Assembly (NCBI GenBank): GCA_024364735.1
Contig: JAGFNQ010005392.1
Location: forward strand, 259,510-323,509
DNA from: Boesenbergia rotunda
Taxonomy: Eukaryota > Streptophyta > Magnoliopsida > Zingiberales > Zingiberaceae
Direction: 5' to 3'
Length of the DNA stretch: 64,000 nt
Shown: piece by piece, positions 45,701 to 58,200 of the stretch
Layout: the number at the start of each line of letters is the position of its first letter
Numbering within the stretch: position 1 is the first letter of the stretch
Position numbers and translations under genes: made by a program
Notes under the pieces: generated by a model
Told to the model about the DNA's origin: nothing
Databases searched by the model: none
What the model saw: the letters and a program-made list of their open reading frames with translations, nothing else

Positions 45701-46512
45701 TATCGGTCAAACACGGATTTAAGCATATAAAATAATCAATAAAATGACACTTATCAATGTCATGTCAAGTATGCTCATATGCTTATATTTTATGACAAGT
45801 ACTTCTTATGCCATGAGCTTTATGTACCTTCATTTCATGTTAAGCACTTCCATATGATTATGTATTTTCATGTACATCTATATGCCTCCTCATGTTAAAT
45901 GCTTTATGCTTTATGAATACCTTCGCATGATATGCCTTTGTTTTATGTTACTATCTCTATGTTATGCCTTATATGTGACGTATGGTTTTAGTGAGTAGGA
46001 AAGAGTCTTACTAAGCCTATGTGCTTATAAGTTTTATTTTCTTATACCGCAGATCAAGCAAGAGGATATTAAGCTATGGGAAGCAGCAGGAGGGGCAAGT
46101 GTGTGTGTGTGTGGCAGTGACTTGGCAAAGAAAAAGAAAAAGACCACATTACTCCCATTTGTCACATGTCTTATGTTTTGCATTATCACCCTTAGTTGCA
46201 TGCTATACTTTACGATGATTTTTACAAAAGAACAACTTATTTTGATTTCCATGATGTCACCTGCTATGTCTCACATGCTTTGTCTCACATGCTATGTTTT
46301 ATTTCTTTTATGATTATGACGATACTAAGTTACTAAGTCACCATATTTAGAAATGATAGCTAAGATATGTCAATATGAGTTGCATGTTTTAAACGCATAA
46401 GTAGGGAGTTTAAAATTATTCTACTGCATTAAGATCTCCATATGCATGTATGTATGTTAGCGTAACGCCGCCTTTCGCCTACATCGTAGGGCTGGGAAGG
46501 GCGGGCGTTACA
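42764..46512 (+). mobile_element. Gy3 gypsy LTR remnant, left end missing
   Basis: From about 42764 the sequence resembles the middle and right part of the Gy2 LTR (CTTGTACCGGAC, AGTAGGTCG, ACCTCGCATTTACTTAGG, GCAGCAGGAGGGGCAA, GCCGCCTTTC) and ends in GGCGTTACA at 46512. It is too diverged from the Gy2 LTR to be its partner, and the flank after it (AAGAT) does not match the base before 18427. The left third of the LTR is absent. It contains repeated GACTACCGTAGCTGTCC words at 42907-43010. Confidence 0.75.
43248..45756 (-). mobile_element. Solo LTR S6 (Tat/Athila-like gypsy) in Gy3
   Basis: This is 2509 bp. On the minus strand it begins TGATAAGTGTCATTTTA and ends GGGTCCATCA. Flanks ATGTT (43243-43247) and ATGTC (45757-45761) form a TSD with one change. 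A TATA box TATAAAAACC lies on the minus strand at 45153-45160 and is followed by a leader-like stretch. The remainder (43400-44550) is made of short words such as GAAATGCAGAA. No genes. Confidence 0.8.
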
Positions 46513-49205
46513 AAGATTAATTTCAAAAATCACCCAACTTGGTTTAATTAAAGGAATACCAAAAATTAAGAACCATGAAAACATGATATGTGAATCATGC
46601 AACCAAGGTAAACAAACCAGGTCTAATCACAAACAAATTCAATCAGATCTAACTCAAACTACGCTTGAGCTCCTGCACCTTAACCTATTTGATTCACATG
46701 GAGCCAAGTCACTAAGCGGAAACCGGTACTGCTTAGTAATTATCGATGATTACTCTAGGTTTACTTGGGTTAGGTTCCTAAAGACTAAGGATGAAACCCT
46801 AAACCTGTTTATTGATTTTTGTAAGATAATTGAAAATCAAAATGATACCAAAATCAAAAGACTTAGGAGTGATCACGGGGGAGAGTTTGAGAATCAAAGG
46901 TTCGAGGAATTTTGTAGAATAAACGGGTACATTCACGAATTCTCATGTCCTAGAACCCCCCAGCAAAATGGGATAGTAGAACGGAAAAATAGAACCCTAT
47001 AGGAAGCCGCTAGGACTATGCTCAATGAATTCAATCTAGCTAATCAATTTTGGGCAGAAGCAATTAGTACGACTTGCTATATCCAAAATAGGGTCCTAAT
47101 CAACAAACGAAATAATAAAACTCCCTATGAATTATATTATCATAGACTTCTAAACCTACACTACCTAAGGGTCTTTGGGTGCAAAGTCCATATCCTAAAC
47201 ACCAAGGACTACCTAGGGAAATTCCAGTCTAAGTCAACCCCTGGAATATTTTTAGGATATTCAACAACAAGTAGGGCCTATAGGGTCTACAATAAACAAA
47301 CTAACAAAATTGAAGAAATAATCAATTTAATATTTGATGAGGAAACTAATTCAAAATCTGATAATCCAAACCTAAATCCATCAAATATTGATCATGAAGA
47401 TAATGAACAAATTATTGAACCATCAATTGAACCACTAGTTGAACCTAAACTGACTATTGAACCAACTACTGAGTCAATTGAACCAATAATTGAACCAACC
47501 CAAGTAATTGAATCAAATACTGAACCGAACTGACCAGCCGGACCTGAGGCTGAACCAAGTAATAGAAGAACTAAGAAACCCAGACTCAGTCACCCAACTG
47601 ATCAAATTGTGGGTTATCCAACCTTAGGAGTCAGAACTAGGTCCTCCTATAGAAATCTTAGTCAGATTGCACTGATCTCAAAAATTGAACCTAAGACTAT
47701 AGAGGAAGCCTTACCTAATCCTGATTGGATCATAGCAATGCAAGAAGAGTTAGCCCAATTTGAGAGGAACCAAGTCTGGGAACTAGTACCTAAACCTGAG
47801 GGCAAATCCATTATTTATATTAAGTGGGTATTTAGGAATAAGCTAAATGATCAAGGGGAAATAGTTAGAAATAAAGTCTGCTTAGTAGCTAAAGGGTTCA
47901 GTCAACTCGAAAGGTTAGACTATGACGAAACCTATGCCCCAGTAGCCAGACTTGAGTCTATTAGAATGTTGCTAGCCTTTGCAGCCCATAAAGGATTTAA
48001 ACTCTACCAAATGGATGTAAAGTCAGCCTTTCTGAATGGGTTTATTAGAGAAGAAGTCTATGTAGGACAACCCCCAGGTTTCGAGGACTTAGAAAACCCC
48101 GACTATGTTTACAAACTTAATAAGGCGCTTTATGGACTAAAACAAGCACCCAGGGCATGGTATGAACGCCTATCAACCTACCTCATTTCTAAGGAATTTA
48201 ACCAAGGACAAATTGACTCAACTCTTTTTGTTAAGACCTTAGAAAGAGACATTTTTATTGCCTAAATCTATGTTGACGATATAATTTTTGGATCCACCAA
48301 CTCAAATTTTTTAAAAGAGTTTGTAAAAATTATGGAAAATGAATTCGAAATGAGCTTAGTTGGTGAGCTCAACTTCTTTTTAGGATTACAAATTAGGCAA
48401 ACTAGGGATGGAAATTATGTTCATCAATCCAAATATGCTAAGAAGTTAATAAAGAAATTTAAAATAGATAACTCCAAAAGCATAAGTACCCCTATGGCCA
48501 CAAATGTAAAAATAGATAGTGACCCTGATAGTAAACCTATTGATCTTAAACTATATCAAAGTATGATTGGTAGTCTACTTTACCTTACAGCCAGCAGACC
48601 TGATATCCTTTTCGCTGTAGGAATGTGTGCTAGCTACCAAACCTGTGCTAAGGAAACACACTTAGTAGCCCTAAAAGGAATACTTAGATACATTAAGGGC
48701 ACCCTAAATGTAGGGATTTGGTATCCTAGGACCTCAACTTTTGACCTGTCAGGATACTCGGATTCTGACTATGCTAGATACAAACTAGATAGAAAGATTA
48801 CAAGTGGAAGCTACCAACTTTTAGGAAATAGTCTAGTTAGTTGGTGCAGTAGAAAGCAACACTGCGTAGCTCTATCCACAACCGAAGCTGAGTATGTTGC
48901 TTTAGGAGAGTGTGTAGCACAACTCTTATAGATGATGCACACTCTTAAGAACTTCCAGCTTGATTACACCCAAACCCAAGTCTACATTGATAACATAAGT
49001 TCAATACTAAAAACCCAATCCAACACTCTAGAACTAATCATATAGAGGTTAAATACCACTTCGTAAGAGATCATGTAGCCAGAGGTGAGATAGTCCTTAA
49101 GCATGTAGATTCAAAATCAAACTTAGCTGATATCTTCACTAAACCCTTACCTGAGTCTGAGTTCAGCTCACTAAGAAGGCAATTAAGGTTATGCTTGGTA
49201 GAATA
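46513..49205 (+). pseudogene. C5 Ty1/copia integrase, RT and RNase H
   Basis: The frame starts within the region before integrase, right after Gy3. Integrase: CESCNQGKQTRSNHK, LLHLNLFDS (Asn at the first catalytic Asp), RSDHGGEF, NGIVERKNR. RT: NKLNDQGEIVRNK, YQMDVKSAFLNGF, ALYGLKQAPRAWYERL, then TAA before YVDDIIFGS. RNase H: STTEAEYVALGECV, ADIFTKPLPESEF. Stops lie near 46999 (TAG), 47531 (TGA), 48263 (TAA) and 48930 (TAG), with a frameshift near 49007. A Glu/Pro/Thr repeat (IEPSIEPLVEP) links integrase and RT. Same family as C1. Gag and protease are missing on the left. Confidence 0.92.
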
Positions 49206-50392
49206 GGACTGTTCTACTTATGTTTTTTTAAAAAACTATTTTGTTTCTTATTTAATTTGCAAAATCATTTTTTTATTTTAAAATGATTTTCCGACTTAGT
49301 TTTTTTTTAAAAACTTACCCCCTTCAAAACTAGGGCTTTTTCGCAAATGGACTTAGCTTAGGCCCTAACCCTAGAACTGCATGCACCTATAGATCTAGCT
49401 GTCAGGATCTCACAAGCACCTTAGGGTAGTTTTGATTGATCACCTAGATTTTGTTGAGATGCTTACGTCTATGCCTTGATTCAGGATGCTTTAAGTCAGT
49501 GCATCTGCAGTAATTGGGGCAATAAATACCAATTGAACAGTAATCAGGTTAAGTGTCAAGCTTAGAAAATCTAACTTGATCAGAGCACTTAACTTGACTA
49601 ACCCTAGTGAAAGCTACTGTTTATAACAGTTAGTAAGTAGCTAACTGGGTTAGACAGGACCCGAAAGAGAAATTTTAAATTGATTTGGTCCAATTTATAC
49701 TTAGAATTGGTTCAATACAGCACCTTACTTTCCTTACTCAGTTTTTTGCTATATTTTTTGATATATGACAAAGGGGGAGAGATTGGAAAGGAGAGAAAAG
49801 AAGGTTTTAAAATTTAATTTTTTTTTCAAAATTCAAAACTTTTATCTTCTTTTTCAATAAGTAAAGTTCTCCAAGTACTTAAGTTTTTTTGAAAGTTAAT
49901 TTCTGTTTTAAAACTCCTCTAAGTACTTAAGCTCTTTTTTTGAAAGTTTGAAAATTTACTTAAGTCAAAATTGTTTTCGAAAATTTTCTAAGTACTTAAC
50001 TCGAAATTGTTTTCAAAAATATTCTAAGAACTTACTCTAAAATTTTCCGGTTGAAAATTTTCTATGTGTCAAAACTTAAAATTCTCTTGAAAATTTTTCT
50101 AAGTGCTAAAACTAAATGTGTTGAAAATTTTCTAAGTACACAACACAAAAATATGTTGGAAAATTTTTCTAACTTAAATCCCTCTTTGAAAATTTTCTAA
50201 GTATTGAAAACCTGAAAAAACTTTTCAATTTTAGGAACAAAGACTTAGAAACATTTTCAAAAACCCCACGAATTTTTGAAAAACTCAGAGGGAGATTTCT
50301 TCCAGGGGGAGGAAATTAAAACTGGTACTTTACCTATATTTCTTTAACTTAACTTTTTGAATCGGGTTGCCATAAATAAAAGAGGGGGAGAT
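49206..50392 (+). other. C5 3' noncoding region and polypurine tract
   Basis: No open frame of note. It is AT-rich with repeated GAAAATTTTCTAAGTACTTA-like words, an internal ACAAAGGGGGAGAGA (49767) and the terminal polypurine tract AGAGGGGGAGAT (50381-50392). It corresponds to the place where C4 carries its third ORF. Confidence 0.75.
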
Positions 50393-51503
50393 TGTTGGTG
50401 TTGGCAGCACCTAAGTTAAACCTAGGTTTTGATAATGGCAAAGGGTTCAGAAGTTAAGATATTATTATTATCTAACTTGTTCACTAAGTGTGCAGGAAGA
50501 AGTCCTAGGTACACTAGGCAAGAAGTCCTGGCAAAGGGCTGGGCAAAGAAGTCCTGCTCAAGGACTGGGCAAGAAGACCTGACTGGAAGTCGGGCAAAGA
50601 AGTCCTGGTCGAGGACTGGGCACAAAGTCCTGGCAAGGGGTTGGGCACCGAAGACCTGACTGGAAGTTGGGCAGGAAGACCTGGTCAAGGGGATCGGGCA
50701 AAAGTCCAACCGGAGGAGTCGATTGGCAAAATATGGCTTATTATGTTTTTGGGACTAACCTAAGTTGCAGGGTCGAAGGACTGATCGTCTACAAGTGAAG
50801 GTGCTTCACTAGGCCTAGGCGCCCATATGGAGACAGGCGCCCGAATGGGCTCAGGCGCCCGTAAGGATACGGGCGCCCAAGAGTGAAGGCAAAACCCAAA
50901 ACATAGCTGCGAAGCCACTCAACCAAGGCGGATCAGGCACCCGTGAGGTCAGGGGCGCCCCCATTAGCTCAAGCGCCCAAGTGGAGTGGATAAGCTCTGA
51001 CCGAGCCCGCGGATAAGGATTCACAGATCAGAGGGGCACGTGTCAGGCGGCCCCAACCTATCAGGCGCCCGTTAGAGCACTATAAAAGGGGCTCGTCCCC
51101 AAGGCTTTAACAACACAATTTCTCAACGCTCCAAAGCTTTTCGTTCAAGCGCTACGCCCCGACAAACTCTGACTTCAAGATCTCAGGGCCAACGACGACC
51201 CTCTGCACCGAAATACGATCTACATCGGGCGTTAGTAACGAAAAGTGTAGCATTTCAAATTTCTGAAATACTGTTGTACTTAAAATTGTAAATTCTTTTA
51301 TGCGCGATTATAGTATTGTCCAAAGTAAACGGTCAAGGACAGTGGGCCTTGGAGTAGGAGCCAACCGCGACTCCGAACCAAGTAAAAATCTACTTGTGTT
51401 TCTGTGTGATTTGTTTATCTCTGCTGCGTATTTGCTCTTTCTTTAATTCGAAAAGTTTTAACGATATTCACCTCCCCCCTCCATCATTTTTCTCGATCCA
51501 ATA
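50393..51503 (+). mobile_element. C5 3' LTR
   Basis: This is 1111 bp from TGTTGGTGTTGG to CGATCCAATA (the usual CCAACA with one change). It contains AGTCCTGG..GGGCA repeats (50490-50700), six GGCGCC sites (50818-51070), TATAAAAGGG at 51081 and a C-rich end. It sits inside the RT of C6; the right flank is AAGTA. Confidence 0.88.
51081..51087 (+). promoter_or_regulatory. TATA box of C5 LTR
   Basis: TATAAAA lies directly after the GGCGCC cluster and before GGGGCTCGTCCCC. Confidence 0.55.
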
Positions 51504-52850
51504 AAGTATAAGGCCAGGTTGGTAATTAAAGGTTACCGACAGAGAGAAGGCCTTGATTACTTTGATACGTATTCTCCTGTGTCGAGAATAACGTCCATTA
51601 GAGTGTTGTTGGCTATTGCTGCTCTATGGAACCTGGAAATACATCAGATGAATGTAAAGACGATCTTTCTAAATGGAGATTTAGAAGAGGAAATTTACAT
51701 GGAGCAACCTGAGGTGTTTTCTGTGCCAGGACAGAATAACCAGGTTTGCAAATTAGTGAAGTCATTATACGGCTTGAAACAAGCTCCAAAGCATTGACAT
51801 GAGAAGTTTGATAATGCCATGCGAGAAGGTGGATTCAAACTTAATGAATGTGATAATTGTGTCTACTCGAAAGCTACAGAAGATGACTTTGTCATCTTGT
51901 GCTTATATGTAGATGACATACTTATCATTGGGAGTAATGATAAGATAATCAAATCCACGAAAGACATGTTGAACTCAAGATTTGACATGAAAGACATGGG
52001 CTTAGCTGATGTGATTCTAGGAATCAAAATTCTTAGAACAGCTGAAGGACTTGTTCTTAGTCAGTCCCATTATGTGGACAAGATTCTTGAGAAATTCACC
52101 TATGTTGATACTGTGTTGGCAGAACGCCGATAGATACGAGTCAACATCTATCGAAAAATCGAGGAGAAAGTATCTCTCAGGTAGAGTACGCTCAGGTGAT
52201 TGGAAGTCTGATGTACTTGATGAATTGTACATGACTAGACTTAGCCTACGCAGTAAGCAAACTGAGTAGATACACGAGTAATCCCAGTGTTGAGCACAGG
52301 AAAGGGATAACAAGAGTACTGAGGTACTTGAGATATACTCGTGGAAATGGACTGCACTATATGAGATATCCTGCTGTTATCGAAGGATACAGCGATGCGA
52401 GTTGGATATCTGACATTAAAGACTCAAAGTCTACAAGTGGTTATGTGTTCACTCTGGGAGGTGCAGCCATTTCATGGAAATCATCTAAGCAAACCGTAAT
52501 AACCAGATCCATGATGGAGTCTGAGTTTGTAGCTCTTGACAAATATGGTGAAGAGGCTCAATGGCTATGGCAATTCTTAGAAGATGTACCGAGATGGTCG
52601 AAACCCGTGCCGGCAATCTGCATACATTGTGATAGCCAATCTGTAATTGGCCGGGCACAAAGCCATCTGTATAATGGTAAGTCTAAACATATACGTTGAA
52701 GACACAATACTATTAGACAACTACTCTCAACTGGAGTTATCACTGTTGACTATGTGAAGTCAAAGGATAACATAGCGGATCCACTAACCAAAGGCTTAAA
52801 TCGAGAGTTAGTTGCAAGCTCATCAAGAAGGATGGGTTTGATGTCGATAG
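51504..52850 (+). pseudogene. C6 Ty1/copia RT and RNase H, right half only
   Basis: This starts inside RT at KYKARLVIKGYRQREG and continues with HQMNVKTIFLNGDLEEE, SLYGLKQAPKH, TGA at 51796, then CLYVDDILIIGSNDK (intact YVDD) and RFDMKDMG. Between about 52115 and 52330 the frame is lost. RNase H is at 52328-52850: GYSDASWISD, SKSTSGYVFTLGG, MESEFVALDK, then TGA and ADPLTKGL. The motifs differ clearly from the SIRE-like elements here, so C6 belongs to another copia lineage. Gag, protease and integrase are absent. Confidence 0.9.
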
Positions 52851-53354
52851 AAAATGTTGGTGCAAAGGAAACCCAACCTATGCAGACTAGATATCCCAAG
52901 AACTAGGTTCAGGGACAACCTAACTGCACTGACAAAGTTGTTCACTGTAAGGGAACAACTCATTGAAACAATGAAGGATAGAGGTTAAGCATACGACTTT
53001 TAATAATTCAATAGAGTTATGTGGAAAACTCTTAAGAGATCACCTATGTGAGAAAGAAGTGGGGCCGCTTCGAAGAGAATTGGAGACACAATTCTTAGAA
53101 CTTCTCGCAGAATCAGGCGTGTTCATGGCCAAGAACGAACACACTCATGAGAACTGAGGTGTATCAGGGAGAGTTCTGGGTGAGATCTATCAATGCTTAC
53201 ATAAACGGCAGCACAGTTCAAGGACATCATGTCTACTGTCAGCTAGGAAGCAAACAGATCTGCACAAGGGAAGGTTCAAAGGGTGAAACCTACCTATCCT
53301 ATACACGACTCAACTGCTGAATGCTATCACCATGTTTCCATTTATGTGGGGGAT
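52851..53354 (+). other. C6 3' noncoding region and polypurine tract
   Basis: Noncoding, ending in the purine tract GTGGGGGAT (53346-53354) before the LTR. Confidence 0.7.
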
Positions 53355-53780
53355 TGTTAGATATCATGTGAATGGAAAGGGAGGTGGTGGGACTTTAGTC
53401 CCACATTGGGACTTTCATGACATAAATGTTGGTTTATATTGTTTCACAAGCATGATAGATGTGAACAAATGCTAGGGGAGAAGCTCTCTCTCACGCGTGG
53501 GTGCACAGGGTGGGGTGCAAATCTAGGGCCTGGATTTATACTGAACCAAGTGAACTTGTCTATGTACACGACCTACGCACGTCGAATGTCCGACCGGTCG
53601 GGGCAAAATTTGTCCAAGTAGATGAACCAACGTTTTGCCAAATTGATTTTTGCTCAAATGTAACTGATGCATTAATTTTGATTAATGCAAGATCGGTAAC
53701 CCCCAGATGTTTGGATCTGGTCGGGTAAATGGCAGTAAATGATGATTAATTCGTCATTGAATACTGTGAGGGTCTGAGCC

Positions 53781-53788
53781 TATATAAA
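53781..53788 (+). promoter_or_regulatory. TATA box of C6 LTR
   Basis: TATATAAA lies after GAGCC and before GGGGTTGTGCG, at a typical U3/R position. Confidence 0.55.
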
Positions 53789-54049
53789 GGGGTTGTGCGA
53801 CCGAGAGCAAAAGAGACAGAGAAAATACAGAGAGCTTCTCCTCCACTCCACCTCGTTCCCGACCTTCTCTGATAGCAGTCGGGTAGTTCCTCAGTTCGCC
53901 ACGAGCAACGAGTGCTCCATTGTGCCCGTGGCTTGCTGTTGTATCTTGAGAGACAGAAGTCCATCTAAGCCTCGAAGCACCGCCGGAGGAGGACGAATCT
54001 GTTTCAAGGAAACTATGCTGCGCAAGCCTCAGTAAATTCCTGGTTGGTC

Positions 54050-54290
54050 GGGAGACGCCCGACCATTACTCGGGAGATCCTAGTCGGGAGACTCCACTCG
54101 GGAATTCCAGCTCAGGAATTCTACTCGGGAGTTCAGGAGACGCTGGTCGGGTCGGGAGACTCGCTCAGGAACTTCACTCGGGAGCTCGGGAACCTCACTC
54201 GGGAGGTCAGGAGACTCACTCGGGAGCTCGGGAGCTTCACTCGGGAGCTTCACTCAGGAGCTCGGGAGACTGCAGTTTGGGAAAAAGCAG
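54050..54290. repeat. CTCGGGAG repeat array in C6 LTR
   Basis: At least ten copies of CTCGGGAG or CTCAGGAG are separated by CTTCA, ACT or GCT. They lie downstream of the TATA box, in the transcribed part. Open frames across it (54044-54316) are repeat artefacts. Confidence 0.8.
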
Positions 54291-54376
54291 CTCGGGCCAC
54301 TCAACAGATAAGTTGAAGTTATTTTAGTAATTTCAATTTATTGTAACTTCTCCGAAAAGGAGCATTTCCTCCAACA

Positions 54377-57254
54377 TATCCTACAATCACAATTCTTAAA
54401 GTTCTTTTGATTAAGGATATGAAGTTTAATTTGCTTAGTGTGAGTCAACTTTGTGATGCCGGGTATAGGGTTGAGTTTCATGCTAGAAAGTGCTTAATTA
54501 AACAAAATGGCTCCGAAAATAATATGTTAGAAGCATATAGAGAAGCAAACCTTTATTATCTTAATATTTCTTATGCTTCTAACATCTCTCCTAAGTGTTT
54601 CATATCCAAAGAAGAAGAAGGATGGTTGTGACATCGGCGGCTTGGGCACATTAATATGAAGAACATTGCAAGAGTTGCCAAGATGGAATTGGTGAAGGGG
54701 CTCCCAATGATCACGTATGAAAAGAACAAGATGTGTGATGCATGCCAAGAGGGTAAGCAATCTAAATCATCACACAAAGGTAAAACCTTAACTAGCACTT
54801 CTTTACCTTTAGAGTTATTACATTTGGATTTATTTGATTGTCATAGTACTCTATCAATATTAGGAAGTAAATATTGTTTTGTAATTGTAGATGATTTTTC
54901 TAGATATACATGGGTGTATTTCATGAAACATAAGGATGACACTTTAAAAATATTCGTAGGATTTAGTAAACGGGTTGAAAATGAGAAACACTTCAAGATC
55001 AACTGAATTAGGAGTGACCATGGTGGGGAGTTTGAAAATTCATACTTCTCACAATTTTGTTTAGAAAATGGGTACAAATATGAATTTTCATGTCCAGGAA
55101 CCCCTCAACAAAATGCTGTAGTAGAAAGAAGAAATAGGGCATTGTAAGAAGCCACTAGGACTATGCTTAATGTCTATTCTCTACCTAGCTACTTTTGGGC
55201 TGAATCGGTAAATACCGCTTGCTACATCCAAAACCGGGTCTTAATTCATAGGTTTTTAGGAAAAACTCCATTTGAGTTGTGGAATGGGAGAATTCCACAA
55301 ATTCACTATTTTAGAGTTTTTGGATGTAAGGTTTACATTTTAAACACCAATGATGACTTAAGGAAATTTGAGTCTAAGGTGGATGAGGGGATCTTGGTTG
55401 GATACTCATCCACAGTAGGGGATATAGATTGTATAACAAAAGGACTAAGGTAATTGAGGAATTATCCAATGTAGATTTTGATGAATCTACAAGCACTTAT
55501 TAAAGAAAATCCTCTATTGATAAGGACATAGAAGAAAGCCAACCCCTTACCCAAGAAGTCATTGATCAAGGGGGAGGGAGAAATGGATTAGAGGATGAAA
55601 ATCATGTGATAAATGAGCCCATAATCTCTAGGAACCTAAGGCACCACCAAGATCATCCCATTGATCAAATAGTTGGAGATGTTACCTAAGGGGTGAGGAC
55701 TAGGTCTTACTTTAGGGAACATAGTAGTCAAATTGCCTTGATTTCCCAACTTGAACCGAAAACTATTGATGAGGCATTAGGTGATGTGGATTGGGTCCTA
55801 GCCATGTAAGAAGAGTTATATCAATTTGAAAGGAGTGAGGTATGAGAGTTAGTTCCTAGACCCAATGATTGTACAATTGTCACCACAAGATGGGTCTTTA
55901 GGAACAAGTTAGATGACCAAGAAAAAATTATTAGAAACAAGGCTAGGTTGGTTGCAAGGGGGTTTAATCAAGTTGAGGGTCTTGACTATGATGAGACATA
56001 TGCCCCCGTAGCAAGATTAGAGTCCATTAGAATTTTATTAGCATATGCCGCTCACATGGGTTTCACACTTCACCAAATGGATGTGAAGTCGGCATTCCTT
56101 AATGGGGTCATTAAGGAAGAGGTATATGTAGAGCAACCACCCAGATTTGAAAACCCAAACTATCCTAGTCATGTCTACAAACTAAGAAAAGCCTTGTATG
56201 GATTGAAACAAGCTCCCCGGGCTTGATATGAAAGGGTTTCATCATTCTTAGTATCCAAGGGTTTTAGGAGAGGTACAATTGATCCAACTTTATTCTTAAA
56301 ATCTAAGGATAAGGATATCTTTGTGGCCCAAGTGTATGTTGATGATATTATTTTTGGGTCAACAAATAGTGAATTTCTTCATGAGTTTATTAAATATATG
56401 GGAAATGAGTTTGAGATGAGTCTTGTAGGAGAATTGACTTTCTTTTTGGGATTACAAGTCAAACAAATAAATGAAGGGACTCATGTTTATCAAACTAAAT
56501 ATGCTAGAGAAATCATAAAGAAATTTAGACTAGAAAATGCTAAGGTAGCATCTACCCCTATTGGAACTAATGTCACAATGGATAGTGATCTTGAAGGAAA
56601 AATAATAACTCAAAACAATATAGGAGCATGATTAGTAGCTTGTTATACCTAACCGCTAATAGACCGGATATATTATTTGCGGTAGGTATGTGTGCAAGGT
56701 ATCAATCATGTGTCAAAGAGTCTCATCTAGTGGTAGTAAAGAGAATCTTAAGGTATATTAAAGGTACTCTTAAAGTCGGGCTTTGGTATCCTAGAACTCC
56801 AAATATTGAACTTTTTGGATACACCGATTCGGATTATGCGGGTTGTAAACTAGATAGGAAGAGTACTATTCGAGGATGTCAATTTATTGGGTCATCTTTA
56901 GTTAGTTGGAGTAGTAGGAAGCAATCATGTGTTGCCTTATCAACAACAGAGGCCGAATATGTAGCAATGGGTGGTTGTGTGTCTCAACTACTTTGGATCA
57001 TGCATACCTTAGAGGATTATGAGCTACATTACTCCAAGGTCAAGGTTTTGTGTGATAATGTAAATACTATTAACTTGACTAAAAATCTGATTCATCATTC
57101 TAGGACAAAACACATTGAAGTGAAGCATCACTTCATTAGGGATCATGTGGCAAGGGGTGACATAGAATTACATTATGTTGAGTCAAAATCAAACCTTGCC
57201 GACATATTTACCAAGCCTCTTCCCGAAGCAGAGTTCACATCTCTAAGGAGATGA
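54377..57254 (+). pseudogene. C7 Ty1/copia integrase, RT and RNase H
   Basis: This begins at MKFNLLSVSQLCDAGY between protease and integrase. Integrase: RRLGHINMKNI, CDACQEGKQSKSSHKG, LLHLDLFDC, SDHGGEFEN, NAVVERRNR, so the DDE triad is present. RT: WVFRNKLDDQEK, HQMDVKSAFLNGV, ALYGLKQAPRA, TGA, then QVYVDDIIFGSTN. RNase H: YTDSDYAGCKLDRKST, STTEAEYVAMGGCV, ADIFTKPLPEAEF. Stops occur near 54629, 55004, 55145, 55450-55810 and 56224, and a frameshift near 56605. It is closest in protein to C4, SIRE-like. Gag is missing on the left, where C6 inserted. Confidence 0.92.
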
Positions 57255-57628
57255 CTTGGTATGTGTTTTGTAGGAGTGTATGATGGACCTTGGAGTAATA
57301 CAATAGGAAGGTAGTGCATGATTCATTAGGATGATACAAATGATTCACTTATGCTTATGACATATTGTTGGGTTATTAGATGTATCATATTATTGAAAAT
57401 ATATCAACTATGGGGAAAGCAAATGTTTAATTAATGTACATCTTGCCTAAAGATCATAGTTGGACATTTTAAACAATTTGAAAACATTTATATGATGTAT
57501 GTGTTATGCCATAAGTTTGAAAAATGCATGGTTTCAAAACTAGGTTGGTTTTTACTATATCTTATATTTTTAATTGCTGTTGTTTTTCCCTAACTTAAAC
57601 ATATTGCCACACATCAAAAGGGAGAGAT
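57255..57628 (+). other. C7 3' noncoding region and polypurine tract
   Basis: Noncoding and AT-rich, ending in AAAAGGGAGAGAT (57616-57628). It is much shorter than the equivalent region of C4 and has no extra ORF. Confidence 0.75.
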
Positions 57629-57984
57629 TGTTGGGGCAATCAACCCAAGTATGATCGGGAAGATCATGGTTTTGATATGTGAGTGTCAATATAGTTAATG
57701 TTAGGGTGTTATATTGTTTTAATATGTGTGAATGAGTCTTGCAGGACTTGGTGGGTCACACATGGAGGACATATCCAAGGGACGAGAACCGAGGGAAGAG
57801 AACTCTAAGGGCAAGCCGGGAAGTGGACTTCAAAGGGTGGCATGGAGGCAAGCCGAGGGCTTGCGTGCGCATCTGAGGGACGATAGCCGGAGGAAGAAGA
57901 CATCAAGGGGCAAGCCAAGGGAGTATACTTGAAGGCACACATGAAGGAGGGTCGTCGAAGTGAGGAGTGCTTTTGTAAGCTGGG

Positions 57985-58145
57985 CAGTTGACTGGGAATG
58001 AACCAGTCGACTGCCAACAGAGGACTCGAACTCACAGTAACATCAGTTGACTACTTCAAGAGCAGTCGACTGGTAACTCTGAAAACTAGCCGTTGGCTAG
58101 CTATTAAGACAGGGCCAGTCGACTGCCCAAGGGGCAGTCGACTGG
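57985..58145. repeat. CAGTCGACTG palindrome cluster in C7 LTR
   Basis: Perfect copies lie near 58009, 58061, 58111 and 58135, and variants (CAGTTGACTG and similar) near 57986 and 58045, just upstream of the TATA-like box. Confidence 0.85.
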
Positions 58146-58192
58146 TATCGGGCTGGACAGCTTATGGAGTAGTCCTTTACCCTATTTAAAGG

Positions 58193-58200
58193 ATGACTTT
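58193..58200 (+). promoter_or_regulatory. TATA-like box of C7 LTR
   Basis: TATTTAAA lies about 50 bases after the last CAGTCGACTG motif, in the same relation as other copia LTRs here. Confidence 0.45.

Larger units (their letters stand above)
53355..54376 (+). mobile_element. C6 3' LTR
   Basis: This is 1022 bp from TGTTAGATATCATG to TCCTCCAACA. TATATAAA at 53781-53788. It is followed by C7 copia sequence. A CTCGGGAG array lies near its right end. The right boundary is set by the CA end and by where C7 homology begins. Confidence 0.8.

Noticed and set aside
42764..46512. Gy3 LTR as the 3' LTR partner of Gy2
   Set aside because: It is strongly diverged from 18427-20752, and the 5 bases after 46512 do not match those before 18427.
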